Positions 34,637 to 42,155 of a stretch of 59,713 nt of DNA are shown piece after piece; positions within the stretch are counted from its first letter, which is position 1, and each line of letters begins with the position of its first letter. This stretch comes from CAIQJJ01 sp964606085 (GTDB lineage Bacteria > Chloroflexota > Anaerolineae > Anaerolineales > UBA4823): assembly GCA_964606085.1 (NCBI GenBank), contig CAZSFD010000022.1, positions 1-59,713 of the forward strand, read 5' to 3'. Under the pieces are notes generated by a model. That model worked only from the letters and a program-made list of their open reading frames with translations. It made no database searches and was not told the DNA's origin. Both the position numbers and the translations under genes were made by a program.

Positions 34637-35556
34637 GGTCGGTTGCGCACCTTTTCTCTGGCAAAAAGATAGAGTTGGAAAGAATTGTAGGTATTGTGGA
34701 AGATGACGTAAAACGTCGGTCCGAGGGCGACGACGGGGCTGATAAAGGTCAGCGCCAGCCAGATGGTGAACGAGAGATTCTTCTGCCCGAGGGCCTGGCT
34801 GGCCTCACGGCGAAACTCTGGCCCACCGATCAGCGCCCCCAGGCTGAAGTTGACCACACAGATCACCAGTGATATGGCCGCAATTTGCAGCAGCAGCGAC
34901 CACGGCACAGAGACATTGTTGTAAATAAAGTAGGACGCTTTGGCGGTTACGAGAAACAAGGAGGACATCCAGAAGACAAAGGTCAGGCGCTTGGCCTGGA
35001 AAACCGGCTTTTGGGCCGCTTCGGGCAGGTAGCGCACCAACCGGGCCAGGATCAGCGGCAAAATCACCACCTTCAGCACCGACCACAGCACTTCCCACAT
35101 CGAGATAACCACCTGCCCCCCGGCCACCCACGGCAGCAGGAAGGGGATGATCAGGGCGATGGCCACATTGTTGAGCAACACCGCTGCCACCACATACGAA
35201 ACGCGCCGTTCGAGCAGGCCGATGACCACCGGCGTGGCGATAGCCGTGGGCGTGATGCCGGTCATAAAGGCGGCCAGCGCCAGCGTGCCATCCACCCGAA
35301 TCAGCAGGAAAAACGCCGCCAGCGCCACGCACACATTGGCAATCAGCACACCCACCAGGCTGGGACGCAAGGCGCTGCGGTCGAACTGCATCCCCACAAA
35401 CGACAGAAACAGCATCCCAAAGACGAAATACTGAATCAGATTTGAGAACGCCTGCGCCTGGGGAAGCAGAAGGCCAGCGACGATGGCGGCCAACAAAGCC
35501 AGCGTGCGGCCATAGCGTTGAAATGTGGTTGAGAGTTGAGAAAAGCGTGTGGTCAT
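34633..35556 (-). CDS. bile acid:sodium symporter (BASS) family transporter
   Basis: 307 residues with about nine to ten hydrophobic helices. Family features are the start region LIQYFVFGMLFLSFVGMQ, the crossover-type MTGITPTAIATPVVIGLL, and the C-terminal GQKNLSFTIWLALTFISP. BASS proteins are sodium-coupled importers of organic anions. Coupling to uxaC by a 4-nt overlap suggests uptake of galacturonate, glucuronate or a related acid. The start at 35556 has no ribosome-binding site; the short leader is made mostly of the two operator palindromes. Confidence 0.82.
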   Translation of the reverse strand: MTTRFSQLSTTFQRYGRTLALLAAIVAGLLLPQAQAFSNLIQYFVFGMLFLSFVGMQFDRSALRPSLVGVLIANVCVALAAFFLLIRVDGTLALAAFMTGITPTAIATPVVIGLLERRVSYVVAAVLLNNVAIALIIPFLLPWVAGGQVVISMWEVLWSVLKVVILPLILARLVRYLPEAAQKPVFQAKRLTFVFWMSSLFLVTAKASYFIYNNVSVPWSLLLQIAAISLVICVVNFSLGALIGGPEFRREASQALGQKNLSFTIWLALTFISPVVALGPTFYVIFHNTYNSFQLYLFAREKVRNRP

Positions 35557-35562
35557 TGGAGA

Positions 35563-35586
35563 GTTAGCGCTAACGTTAGCGCTAAC
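35563..35586. promoter_or_regulatory. tandem LacI-type operators GTTAGCGCTAAC x2
   Basis: Two abutting copies of a perfect 12-bp palindrome with central CG (35563-35574 and 35575-35586). They cover the predicted transcription start and leader of the symporter-uxaC operon. The same 12 bases occur at 53236-53247 before the hybrid regulator. Confidence 0.8.
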
Positions 35587-35588
35587 GT

Positions 35589-35617
35589 ATTTTAACCAAC
35601 GTTGGGGTTTCCGTCAA
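35589..35617 (-). promoter_or_regulatory. sigma70-type promoter of the symporter-uxaC operon
   Basis: On the minus strand, TTGACG (35617-35612), a 17-bp spacer, and TAAAAT (35594-35589). The spacer holds CCAACGTTGG (35597-35606), another palindrome with central CG. The predicted start, near 35582, is inside the distal GTTAGCGCTAAC. Confidence 0.75.
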
Positions 35618-35628
35618 CAAGCTGACAA

Positions 35629-35694
35629 CGGATTTTCGGAGCGGATTGAACGGATTAGGCGACTCCAACCCGTTCAATCCGCTCTCCAAATCCG
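35629..35694. repeat. family F intergenic hairpin
   Basis: Arms 35629-35653 and 35670-35694 are near-perfect inverted copies built around GGAGCGGATTGAACGG. It starts 3 nt after the stop of the zinc dehydrogenase gene and ends 12 nt before the -35 box of the symporter promoter. Confidence 0.75.
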
Positions 35695-35697
35695 CTG

Positions 35698-36750
35698 TCA
35701 GCAATCCTGCACATCCAGCACAACTTTGATCGTGCAGGGGTCTTCCTGGTCTACCTGCTGGAAGGCGGCGGCCACATCACGCATCGGTAGCTCGCTGGTG
35801 ACGAGCAGTTCGGGGTGCAGCAGGCCCTTTTCCATCATGCGGATCGCCCGCGGGAACTCACCGCAGGTGACGCGTGAGGCGATGATCTGCGCTTCTTTGA
35901 GCACCAGAGTCTTGAAGTGAACGGCGGAAAGCTGTTCGCCCAGCCCGGCGGTGACAATGCGCCCGCCGCTGCGGATCATCTTGACCGCCTGGGCCAGTGG
36001 GGCTTCCTGACCTTCGACCAGGTGATAATGGCCAACGGCTTCGATCACGCAGTCGAAGCCCACGCCGTCGGTCAGATCGAGGGCGTGCTGCACGGGGTCG
36101 GCTTCGTGCAGGTTGAGGGCCACGTCGGCGCCGAGTTGTTGGGCCACTTCCAGGCGGTAGGGCTGCACGTCGGTGACGAGGGAGAGTGACGGGTTGGCCG
36201 AGTGGCACAATACATCCAGGATCGACAAGCCGAGTTTTCCTGCCCCCAGGATGGCGACGCGCTCGCCGGGCTGGACGTGACCGCGGCCCAGGATGTGGTG
36301 GCCGAGGGCGTACATCTCGACCATGGGGGCGTATTTCATCGCCACGTTGTCGGGGAGCGGGAAAACGTGGCTTTCGGGGATGGCGATCAATTGGCCGTAG
36401 CCGCCGGGCAGGTCTACGCCGAAGAGTTTGAGCGTGCGACAGGCGTTGATGTGGCCTTCCAGGCAGGCCGGGCAGGCGTGGCACGAAATGATGGGGTCTA
36501 CCACCACGCGGTCGCCGGGCTTGAAATGGGTCACGCCCTGGCCCACATCCACCACCACTCCGCCAAATTCATGCCCCTGGATGGCGGGGAATGCCACCCG
36601 GTTGTGAAACTCGCCGCGGTAGATGTGCAAATCGGTGCCGCAGATGCCGGCAAATTGCGATTGGATCAGCACATCGCCGGGCGCAAGCTGCGGGTCGGGC
36701 GTTTCGCCGACGCGGATGTCGAGGTCGTTGAAGAGGATGCCAGCTTTCAT
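35698..36750 (-). CDS. zinc-dependent medium-chain dehydrogenase (sorbitol/threonine dehydrogenase type)
   Basis: 350 residues. Catalytic zinc ligands are in GICGTDLH and GHEFGG; structural-zinc Cys are in CHACPACLEGHINAC; the Rossmann motif is AILGAGKLGLSILD. It should oxidise a polyol or hydroxy sugar acid with NAD(P). In this locus a uronate-derived alcohol or aldonate (for example an idonate- or galactonate-like substrate) is likely, but the family does not fix the substrate. A family A hairpin lies 17 nt upstream of its ATG. Confidence 0.85.
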   Translation of the reverse strand: MKAGILFNDLDIRVGETPDPQLAPGDVLIQSQFAGICGTDLHIYRGEFHNRVAFPAIQGHEFGGVVVDVGQGVTHFKPGDRVVVDPIISCHACPACLEGHINACRTLKLFGVDLPGGYGQLIAIPESHVFPLPDNVAMKYAPMVEMYALGHHILGRGHVQPGERVAILGAGKLGLSILDVLCHSANPSLSLVTDVQPYRLEVAQQLGADVALNLHEADPVQHALDLTDGVGFDCVIEAVGHYHLVEGQEAPLAQAVKMIRSGGRIVTAGLGEQLSAVHFKTLVLKEAQIIASRVTCGEFPRAIRMMEKGLLHPELLVTSELPMRDVAAAFQQVDQEDPCTIKVVLDVQDC

Positions 36751-36767
36751 AAATACCAGAACCTTTC

Positions 36768-36837
36768 AACCACGGAACACACGAAATACACGGAAAAACA
36801 GCCATTTTCTTGTTTTTTTCTGTGTGTTCCGGTGGTT
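36768..36837. repeat. family A hairpin, left of the GxxExxY gene
   Basis: AACCACGGAACACACGAAAT plus TACACGGAA face an inverted copy ending GTGTGTTCCGGTGGTT. It is one of two family A hairpins bracketing the GxxExxY gene. Confidence 0.8.
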
Positions 36838-36853
36838 AAGAACTCCAAATATG

Positions 36854-37246
36854 TCACAAAACAATTCGCTCAATCGTAGCTTTTGGAAAATGCCCATAAT
36901 TCACCAACAGGCCAAGCCGAATGCCAGTGGCTTTCAAATAGTTGTAGACCTGAGCGCGATGCTGATCGGTAATTTCATTGACGGCTTTCAATTCCACGAT
37001 GATTTTCTCGTAACAGATGAAATCAGGTCTATACCGCTGTGTCAGCAATTCTCCCTTGTATGTCAGCGTCAATTCGGGTTGAGCAATAAAGGGGATATTG
37101 CGCTGTAAAAATTCTCGATGGGTACACTCTTGATACACGGCTTCCAGAAAACCACAACCCATTTCGGTATAAACCTCGAAAACAGCGCCCCGTATCGCAT
37201 AACTTTCGGCTTCGTACAAGAGCTTTCCGGTTGTTTCTGTGGGCAT
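36854..37246 (-). CDS. GxxExxY family protein (PDDEXK-like)
   Basis: 130 residues. The name-giving motif is at Gly32-Glu35-Tyr38 (GCGFLEAVYQ), and a PD-(D/E)xK-like core follows (YRPDFICYEKIIVELKAV). The biochemical role of the family is not established, and it is often multicopy. GGAG seven bases before ATG marks the start. It has no metabolic link to its neighbours, and family A hairpins flank it on both sides (36768-36837 and 37258-37327), suggesting insertion as a unit. Confidence 0.85.
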   Translation of the reverse strand: MPTETTGKLLYEAESYAIRGAVFEVYTEMGCGFLEAVYQECTHREFLQRNIPFIAQPELTLTYKGELLTQRYRPDFICYEKIIVELKAVNEITDQHRAQVYNYLKATGIRLGLLVNYGHFPKATIERIVL

Positions 37247-37257
37247 AAATCATCTCC

Positions 37258-37327
37258 AACCACGGAACACACAGAATACACGGAAATGAAAACCGTTTTT
37301 TGTCTTTTTTCCGTGTGTTCCGTGGTT
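37258..37327. repeat. family A hairpin, right of the GxxExxY gene
   Basis: AACCACGGAACACACAGAAT and ACACGGAA face an inverted copy ending CCGTGTGTTCCGTGGTT. It ends 7 nt before the stop of the oligogalacturonate lyase gene. Confidence 0.8.
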
Positions 37328-37334
37328 AAATTTT

Positions 37335-38549
37335 TTACGGCTCTACCAGATACAGATTTACCCGGCGGTGGTTGTGATCGCCGTCAATATAGTCGGATGC
37401 GTAGAGAATCTGGCTGCCGTCCCAGCTCCAGGTGGGGTGGCAGTGGGCGCTTTGGGTGTGCCAGGAGGTCTTGTGATTGCAGAGCACTTCCAGGGTGGCG
37501 GGTTCTTTCGCGATGTTGATCAGCACCAGGTCGTCCACGTCGTCGCCGACGAGCACGGTGTTATCGGGGTTGGCGTGGTAGTGGTTGGTGTAGTAGGGCA
37601 TGTCAATGCGGCGGACGACGTTGCCCTTGCGGTCAGCCAGGCCCACGAAGGGAACGAAGCTCTCCTGCTGCTTGACGGCCACGTCAGTGGCGACGGCCTG
37701 CGTGCGGCTGGAGGTAATTGTGCCATCGTGACCGGGGCCGCGGTTGTCGAAGAAGATGTAGCCGTCGCGCGTCCAGAATTCATGGCCGACGGAGTCGATC
37801 TCGCTCTGGCGGAAGCAGGGGTGCGATTCGCGGCTGACGAAATCGAGCAGCCACATACGCTGCGTAACCAGGTGCCAGGGGCCTTCGTGGCAGTATGAGC
37901 CGATGGTGGGGTCATCAGGGCAGAACTGGAAGTGGCCGACCTGGTGGGTGTCTTTGAACACATCGAACGAACCGGAACCGTCGAGGTAGGCCACGGTGAT
38001 GCGGCCATCTTTGACGAGGTAGAAGCGCTCTTTGAAGCCAGTGTAGTTGGGGCCATCTTCGACGTTGACGTTTTCGTTGCGGCAGAAGGCGATGTAGCGC
38101 CGGTTGGCGGCGATGGACGGCGCGCCGATGTTGTAGCTGCCGGTCTCGGTGTAGAGTACGGTGGTTTGGCCGGTGACGGTGTCCAGCTTTTTAATCTGGT
38201 TGCCGGTTTTATAGACCACGATCTGCCCATCGGGGGTCTTGGTGACGCTGCCGATTGGCCCGGCATGCTGGTTGGCATTCGAGGCCATTGGTTCATCGGT
38301 GAGTTGGGTGATCACGCCGGTTTCGAGATTGAGTTTGAAGATATTCGTATGGGGGTGTTCTTCGGGCAGTTTGTTTTCGCCGCTGGCGCGGTCAGAGAGG
38401 AAGATGATCTCGTTTTTGCCGCGCACGAAGGAATTTTCGGTGAAATAGAGATGGACGTTGTTGCCGGTCTGGGTTAATTGACGGATGGTGCGGCCGGTTT
38501 TGGCGTCTTTGAACGAACGCATTTCAGAAGGCCAGGTTTGACCGATCAT
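37335..38549 (-). CDS. ogl: oligogalacturonate lyase (PL22-like)
   Basis: 404 residues, no signal peptide. It is predicted to be a beta-propeller with repeated strands, including IIFLSDRASGENKL, HFQFCPDDPTIGSYCHEGPW, and the diagnostic C-terminal HCHPTWSWDGSQILYASD with His ligands. The enzyme cleaves short oligogalacturonides by beta-elimination, giving the 4-deoxy unsaturated monouronate in the cytoplasm. GGAG six bases before ATG 38549 supports the start. It lies next to the KdgF-like cupin and KduD that would process the product. Confidence 0.87.
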   Translation of the reverse strand: MIGQTWPSEMRSFKDAKTGRTIRQLTQTGNNVHLYFTENSFVRGKNEIIFLSDRASGENKLPEEHPHTNIFKLNLETGVITQLTDEPMASNANQHAGPIGSVTKTPDGQIVVYKTGNQIKKLDTVTGQTTVLYTETGSYNIGAPSIAANRRYIAFCRNENVNVEDGPNYTGFKERFYLVKDGRITVAYLDGSGSFDVFKDTHQVGHFQFCPDDPTIGSYCHEGPWHLVTQRMWLLDFVSRESHPCFRQSEIDSVGHEFWTRDGYIFFDNRGPGHDGTITSSRTQAVATDVAVKQQESFVPFVGLADRKGNVVRRIDMPYYTNHYHANPDNTVLVGDDVDDLVLINIAKEPATLEVLCNHKTSWHTQSAHCHPTWSWDGSQILYASDYIDGDHNHRRVNLYLVEP

Positions 38550-38574
38550 GAGGGGCTCCGGGATGGGGTGAATT

Positions 38575-38600
38575 GTAGGGCGAAATTAATTTCGCCCTAC
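38575..38600. repeat. family E perfect palindrome
   Basis: 26-bp perfect palindrome, GTAGGGCGAAATT followed by its complement. The CTA at 38597-38599 is the TAG stop of the cupin gene. Confidence 0.85.
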
Positions 38601-38941
38601 GCTTTGCTGATAAAATCTTGGCGCAGGGGGGTGAAGGCGTCTATGAGGCGGACGCGGGGGGTGAGGAGTTGGATGCAGTGGGGGATATTGGGCGGAACGG
38701 TGTAGCCATCGCCGGGGACGAGGTGGATAGGCGCGGCGTCGCCGAGGAAGAACAAGATTTCACCCTCGGCCACGTAGCTGACCTGTTCGTGGGGATGCTG
38801 ATGCGGCGGGTCGGGCTGGGTCTGCGGGCCGTCGCTGAAATCGAAGATGACCAGCATCAGGTTGTCGGTGTACGTGATGCGGCGTTCCGCACCGGGACGG
38901 GTGGTTGCAACGGGTAAATCGGCGTATTTAAATGTGCTCAT
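38597..38941 (-). CDS. cupin domain protein (KdgF-like)
   Basis: 114 residues, single cupin domain. Metal-ligand motif 1 is HQHPHEQVSYVAEGEI; motif 2 is VPPNIPHCIQLL. KdgF-type cupins linearise the 4,5-unsaturated monouronate released by lyases and unsaturated-glycoside hydrolases. Its position between the lyase and kduD supports that role. GAGG five bases before ATG 38941. The TAG stop comes from a family E palindrome. Confidence 0.78.
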   Translation of the reverse strand: MSTFKYADLPVATTRPGAERRITYTDNLMLVIFDFSDGPQTQPDPPHQHPHEQVSYVAEGEILFFLGDAAPIHLVPGDGYTVPPNIPHCIQLLTPRVRLIDAFTPLRQDFISKA

Positions 38942-38960
38942 AAAAACCTCGGAATATGGG

Positions 38961-39038
38961 AACCACGGAACACACGGGATACACAGAAATGAAAACTGTT
39001 TTTGTCTTTTTTCCGTGTGTTTTGTGTGTTCCGTGGTT
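38961..39038. repeat. family A intergenic hairpin
   Basis: AACCACGGAACACACGGGAT and ACACAGAAA face inverted copies ending GTGTTCCGTGGTT. It ends 2 nt before the kduD stop codon (39041-39043). Confidence 0.8.
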
Positions 39039-39040
39039 GA

Positions 39041-39805
39041 TTAACGCGTCAGCCAGCCGCCATCTACCGGCACGATGGCGCCGTTCAAGTAGTTGGATGC
39101 GGCGGAAGCGAGGAAGACGACCGTGCCCATCAGGTCGGCGGGTTCGCCCCAACGCCCGGCGGGGATGCGGTCGAGGATGGATGCCGAGCGCTCGGCGTCG
39201 GCGCGCAAGGGGGCGGTGTTGTCGGTAGCCATGTAACCGGGGGCGATGGCGTTGACATTCAGGCCTTTGGCGGCCAGCTCATTGGCAAACAGGCGGGTGA
39301 GGCCCGCCACACCGCTCTTTGAGGCCGTGTAGGATGGCACGCGAATGCCGCCCTGGAACGAGAGCATCGAGGCGATGTTGATGATCTTGCCGCTACCCTT
39401 CTCAACCATCACTTTTCCGGCGGCCTGCGAGAGCAGGAAGACGGCTTTGAGGTTGATCGCCATCACATCGTCCCAGTCTTTCTCGCTGAATTCCAGCACG
39501 GGGGCGCGGCGGATGATGCCGGCATTGTTGACGAGAATATCCAACCCGCCCAGGCCATCCACCACTTGCTTGACTACGGCGTCCAAATCTTCGGCGTGGG
39601 CTTCGAGCAGGTTGGCCTTGAGCGGCAGAAAGCGCTGGCCCAACGCCTGCACCTGCGTGGCTGTTTCATCGAGCGGGATCACATCCAGCCCGGCCACGTC
39701 TGCGCCAGCTTCGGCCAGGGCAATCGCCATTCCCTGACCCAATCCACGCCCTGCGCCGGTGACGAGGGCGATTTTGTTATCGAGTTTGAAGAGATCGAGG
39801 ATCAT
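39041..39805 (-). CDS. kduD: 2-dehydro-3-deoxy-D-gluconate 5-dehydrogenase
   Basis: 254 residues, classical SDR. Features are TGAGRGLGQGMA, NNAGIIRRAP, catalytic Ser and YTASKSGVAGLTR, and NAIAPGYMATDNT, which is the KduD/gluconate dehydrogenase subgroup pattern. It would reduce 2,5-diketo-3-deoxygluconate (DKII) to KDG with NAD(P)H. AGGA about seven bases before ATG. It lies immediately downstream of the isomerase gene that makes its substrate. Confidence 0.87.
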   Translation of the reverse strand: MILDLFKLDNKIALVTGAGRGLGQGMAIALAEAGADVAGLDVIPLDETATQVQALGQRFLPLKANLLEAHAEDLDAVVKQVVDGLGGLDILVNNAGIIRRAPVLEFSEKDWDDVMAINLKAVFLLSQAAGKVMVEKGSGKIINIASMLSFQGGIRVPSYTASKSGVAGLTRLFANELAAKGLNVNAIAPGYMATDNTAPLRADAERSASILDRIPAGRWGEPADLMGTVVFLASAASNYLNGAIVPVDGGWLTR

Positions 39806-39831
39806 GAGGGAGTCCTTTGGTGGAAAGTGGT

Positions 39832-39909
39832 TCGTGATGCGTGATACGTGATGGGTGATGGGTGATTTGTGGTAGGCTTTTCACGTTTCACGTTTCACGT
39901 CTCACGTTT
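39832..39909. repeat. family C repeat region
   Basis: CGTGATGCGTGATACGTGAT and related 7-8 nt units face TCACGTTTCACGTTTCACGT. It fills the gap from the isomerase stop (39910-39912) almost to kduD. The arms are imperfect because the unit number differs. Confidence 0.7.
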
Positions 39910-40749
39910 TTAGTGTCCCAACTCTTTCAACATCGGCACGGTTTTCGTGACCCATCCCAACGTCGGGTCATCCACCGTGGCCTGGACGCGTTGGGTGCCT
40001 GCCAGGAACCACAGGTAATAGGTGGTGTAGCCGGGAGCGCTGACGACGGTGTGATAGCCGCGCGGCATCATGTGGATAGAGTTGTCGCGCACGGTGAAGT
40101 TTTCGTCCTCCCCTTCTTCGTTGTAATAGTGGCAAAGGCCGAAACCGTCGCCGGGATTGAGCTTGAAGTAGTACATTTCTTCGTGGTAAGCCTGGCGGGG
40201 AAGGTCATCTACCTGGTGTTTGTGGGGGGGATAGGTGCTCCAATTGCCGCTGGGGGTGAAGGTCTCGCCGACGATCAGGCGGCGGGCGGGCAGTTCAGGC
40301 TGGGCGGCCAGGGTAAGAATTTGGTGGAAGTAGCGCTTGAAGTTGGCCGCACCCCAGATGCCGTTCGCCACTTGCGAGGGGGCAATGACGTAGGGCTGGA
40401 TGGTAGTTTCGTCGCTGGGGGCGCTGGGCAGGGCAATCTCGACCGCCGGATGGTTTTTATCCGCACCTTCGGCCTGAATGGTGTATTCGGCTCCGGCGGG
40501 AATGTAGACCGAGTGCGGCTTGCCATTGAACACATTCGGGCGGCCACCGACCTTCTCGAAGGTAGCGCCGTTGATGGTGAAGGTGGCCTTGCCGCCCAAG
40601 ATCACGGCCAAAATTTCACGGTCGGCGCTGCTGGCGGTGTGTTTTTCGCCGGCGCCGAGCTTGAGAAGGGCAAAGTCGAGCAGTTTGCAGGGATTGATCG
40701 GCGGGGTGTTGAGGCCAGGGTTGGCGGTGAGAAGAGAATGGTATTTCAT
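39910..40749 (-). CDS. iolB: KduI/IolB superfamily sugar-acid isomerase (5-deoxy-glucuronate isomerase, IolB-like)
   Basis: 279 residues, bicupin. The C-terminal half has GNWSTYPPHKHQVDDLPRQ, HEEMYYFKLNPGDGFG and PRGYHTVVSAPGYTTYYLWFLAG, the IolB pattern with His and Glu metal ligands. IolB isomerises 5-deoxy-glucuronate in myo-inositol breakdown. Here it stands exactly where KduI is expected (before kduD, next to lyases), so the working substrate is probably the 4-deoxy-5-keto uronate. ATG 40749 has GGAG six bases upstream; the ATG at 40764 lies before that site and is rejected. Confidence 0.75.
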   Translation of the reverse strand: MKYHSLLTANPGLNTPPINPCKLLDFALLKLGAGEKHTASSADREILAVILGGKATFTINGATFEKVGGRPNVFNGKPHSVYIPAGAEYTIQAEGADKNHPAVEIALPSAPSDETTIQPYVIAPSQVANGIWGAANFKRYFHQILTLAAQPELPARRLIVGETFTPSGNWSTYPPHKHQVDDLPRQAYHEEMYYFKLNPGDGFGLCHYYNEEGEDENFTVRDNSIHMMPRGYHTVVSAPGYTTYYLWFLAGTQRVQATVDDPTLGWVTKTVPMLKELGH

Positions 40750-40829
40750 GAGATACTCCTCCATGGTGAATGGGTGACAAGGTGACTAGTACCTTACGAG
40801 TCAAGTTCTTGCTTTTTGTGCAAAGATTT

Positions 40830-42074
40830 TTAACCACAAAGGACACGAAGATTCACGAAGGCTTCTTTGGGTTTTCCTTCGTGTTCCTTTGAGTCCTTTG
40901 TGGTTAAAGGTTTTGCTTTTCCGGCTTGTCCGGGTTGGGATATTGGGAGATTAGGTTTGGCGAGGCGGATCAAGGCTTCGAGGAAGTAGTAATCGCCGTA
41001 GATCAGGCCGTGATCGAACAGGTCGTGGGGTTTGGAGCGCGTGCCGTGGGTAAGCAGGCAGGCTTCGCCGGATTGACGGCTGGTATAGTTTTGCCAGAGC
41101 GACTCAAGGATACGCACGGCCAGGTTTTGCCAGGCGCGGGCGTTCTTGGGGTCGTTTTCGAGTTCGGCCAGGTGCAGCAGGGCAGAGGCCAGGATGGAGG
41201 CTGCCGAACTATCGCGCACATCGTGGGGGATGAGCGGGCTGTCGTAATCCCAGAAGGGGACGAGATCGGCGGGCAGGCGGGGCTGTAGGTATTCTATCAG
41301 ATGGCGGCAGGCCTCCAAGAAAGCGGCCTCGCGGGTGGCGCGGTAGCAATCGGCAAAGCCGTAGACCGCCCAGGCCTGGCCGCGGCTCCAGCAGGAGGTG
41401 GCGCTGAGGCCCTGGTGGGTGTCTTGCTTGAGGAATGCGCCGGTAGCGGGGTCGAAATCGCACACGTGGGAGGTGCTGCCATCCTGGCGGACGTGACGGG
41501 CCAGGGCGGTGCGGGCGTGGGCGGCGGCGATCTCGGTGTAGCGGGGGTTGCCGGTCTGGCGGCCCGCCCAGAAGAGCAGGTCGAGGTTCATCATGGTGTC
41601 CATGATGGTGCGGCCGCGCAGGTCGGGTGGGGCATCAAGCGGACCCCAGGCCTGGAGGAAATTGCCACGCGGGTTGAAGCGGCGGCTGAGTGTGGCGGCA
41701 GCTTGCAGGGCAGGCGGCTTGAGTGTGTCATCGCCGGTCAACTGATAGCCGAGGATGAAGCCTAACTCGAAGAGAAAGCCCAGGTCGTGGGTGGTTTCGT
41801 CATGCTGGCGGGGAAGTATACGGCTGGCCCATTCGCGGGCCGCAGTTTCAAGCGACGGATCGCCGGTGGCGGCGTAGGCCAACCACAGCATCCCCACCCA
41901 ATGCCCGCCGACCCACCAGCCATGCTTTTCAGGCTCAATCTGCACCCACTGGCCGTTTGCGGTGCGTTCGGGGAAGCTGACCAGGGTAGCAAGGTTGTGG
42001 CGCGTTTTAGCGATGCAAAATTCCAGGGCGGCATCGAGCCAGGGGGGAGGTGGAAGGGGGAGGGTGCTGGTCAT
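40830..42074 (-). CDS. unsaturated glucuronyl hydrolase (GH88)
   Basis: 414 residues, no signal peptide. The (alpha/alpha)6-barrel shows GHWVGMLWLAYAATGD, TIMDTMMNLDLLFWAG with the catalytic Asp, GLSATSCWSRGQAWAVYGFAD with the second Asp region, and DSSAASILASALL. It hydrolyses the unsaturated uronic acid from short oligosaccharides made by lyases. The last 25 codons are a translated family B repeat (TTKDSKEHEGKPKEAF and so on), and the TAA stop is the far edge of that repeat. ATG 42074 lacks a ribosome-binding site because another family B hairpin begins 6 nt upstream. Confidence 0.85.
   Translation of the reverse strand: MTSTLPLPPPPWLDAALEFCIAKTRHNLATLVSFPERTANGQWVQIEPEKHGWWVGGHWVGMLWLAYAATGDPSLETAAREWASRILPRQHDETTHDLGFLFELGFILGYQLTGDDTLKPPALQAAATLSRRFNPRGNFLQAWGPLDAPPDLRGRTIMDTMMNLDLLFWAGRQTGNPRYTEIAAAHARTALARHVRQDGSTSHVCDFDPATGAFLKQDTHQGLSATSCWSRGQAWAVYGFADCYRATREAAFLEACRHLIEYLQPRLPADLVPFWDYDSPLIPHDVRDSSAASILASALLHLAELENDPKNARAWQNLAVRILESLWQNYTSRQSGEACLLTHGTRSKPHDLFDHGLIYGDYYFLEALIRLAKPNLPISQPGQAGKAKPLTTKDSKEHEGKPKEAFVNLRVLCG
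40831..40906. repeat. family B hairpin, translated as the GH88 tail
   Basis: TAACCACAAAGGACACGAAG and TTCACGAAGG face CCTTCGTG and CCTTTGTGGTTA. Unlike the other copies it lies inside an open frame, which continues through the element to a TAA at its edge (40830-40832). Confidence 0.85.
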
Positions 42075-42080
42075 GAAAAT

Positions 42081-42155
42081 TAACCACAAAGGTCACAAAG
42101 GAACACGAAGGAAAACGGCCAGGTTATTCACTTTTGTGTCCTTCGTGGTGAATTA
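42081..42155. repeat. family B intergenic hairpin
   Basis: TAACCACAAAGGTCACAAAG and AACACGAAGGA face TGTGTCCTTCGTGGTGAATTA. It fills the whole gap between the heparinase-like stop (TAA, 42153-42155) and the GH88 start. Confidence 0.8.

Noticed and set aside
36768..39038. Short open frames read through the family A repeats (with FSVCSVV or NHGTHKTHG-like peptides)
   Set aside because: These peptides are translations of the periodic 9-10 nt repeat units and have no independent start signals.
39832..39909. CRISPR-like array of short direct repeats
   Set aside because: Units are only 7-9 nt with no regular spacers, and they face inverted copies. This is a degenerate hairpin repeat, not a CRISPR array; no cas genes are present.
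40765..40829. GGTGA-containing tandem bits (GGTGAAT, GGGTGAC, AGGTGAC) upstream of the IolB-like gene
   Set aside because: Too short and irregular to call a repeat or binding site; may be a remnant of family C.
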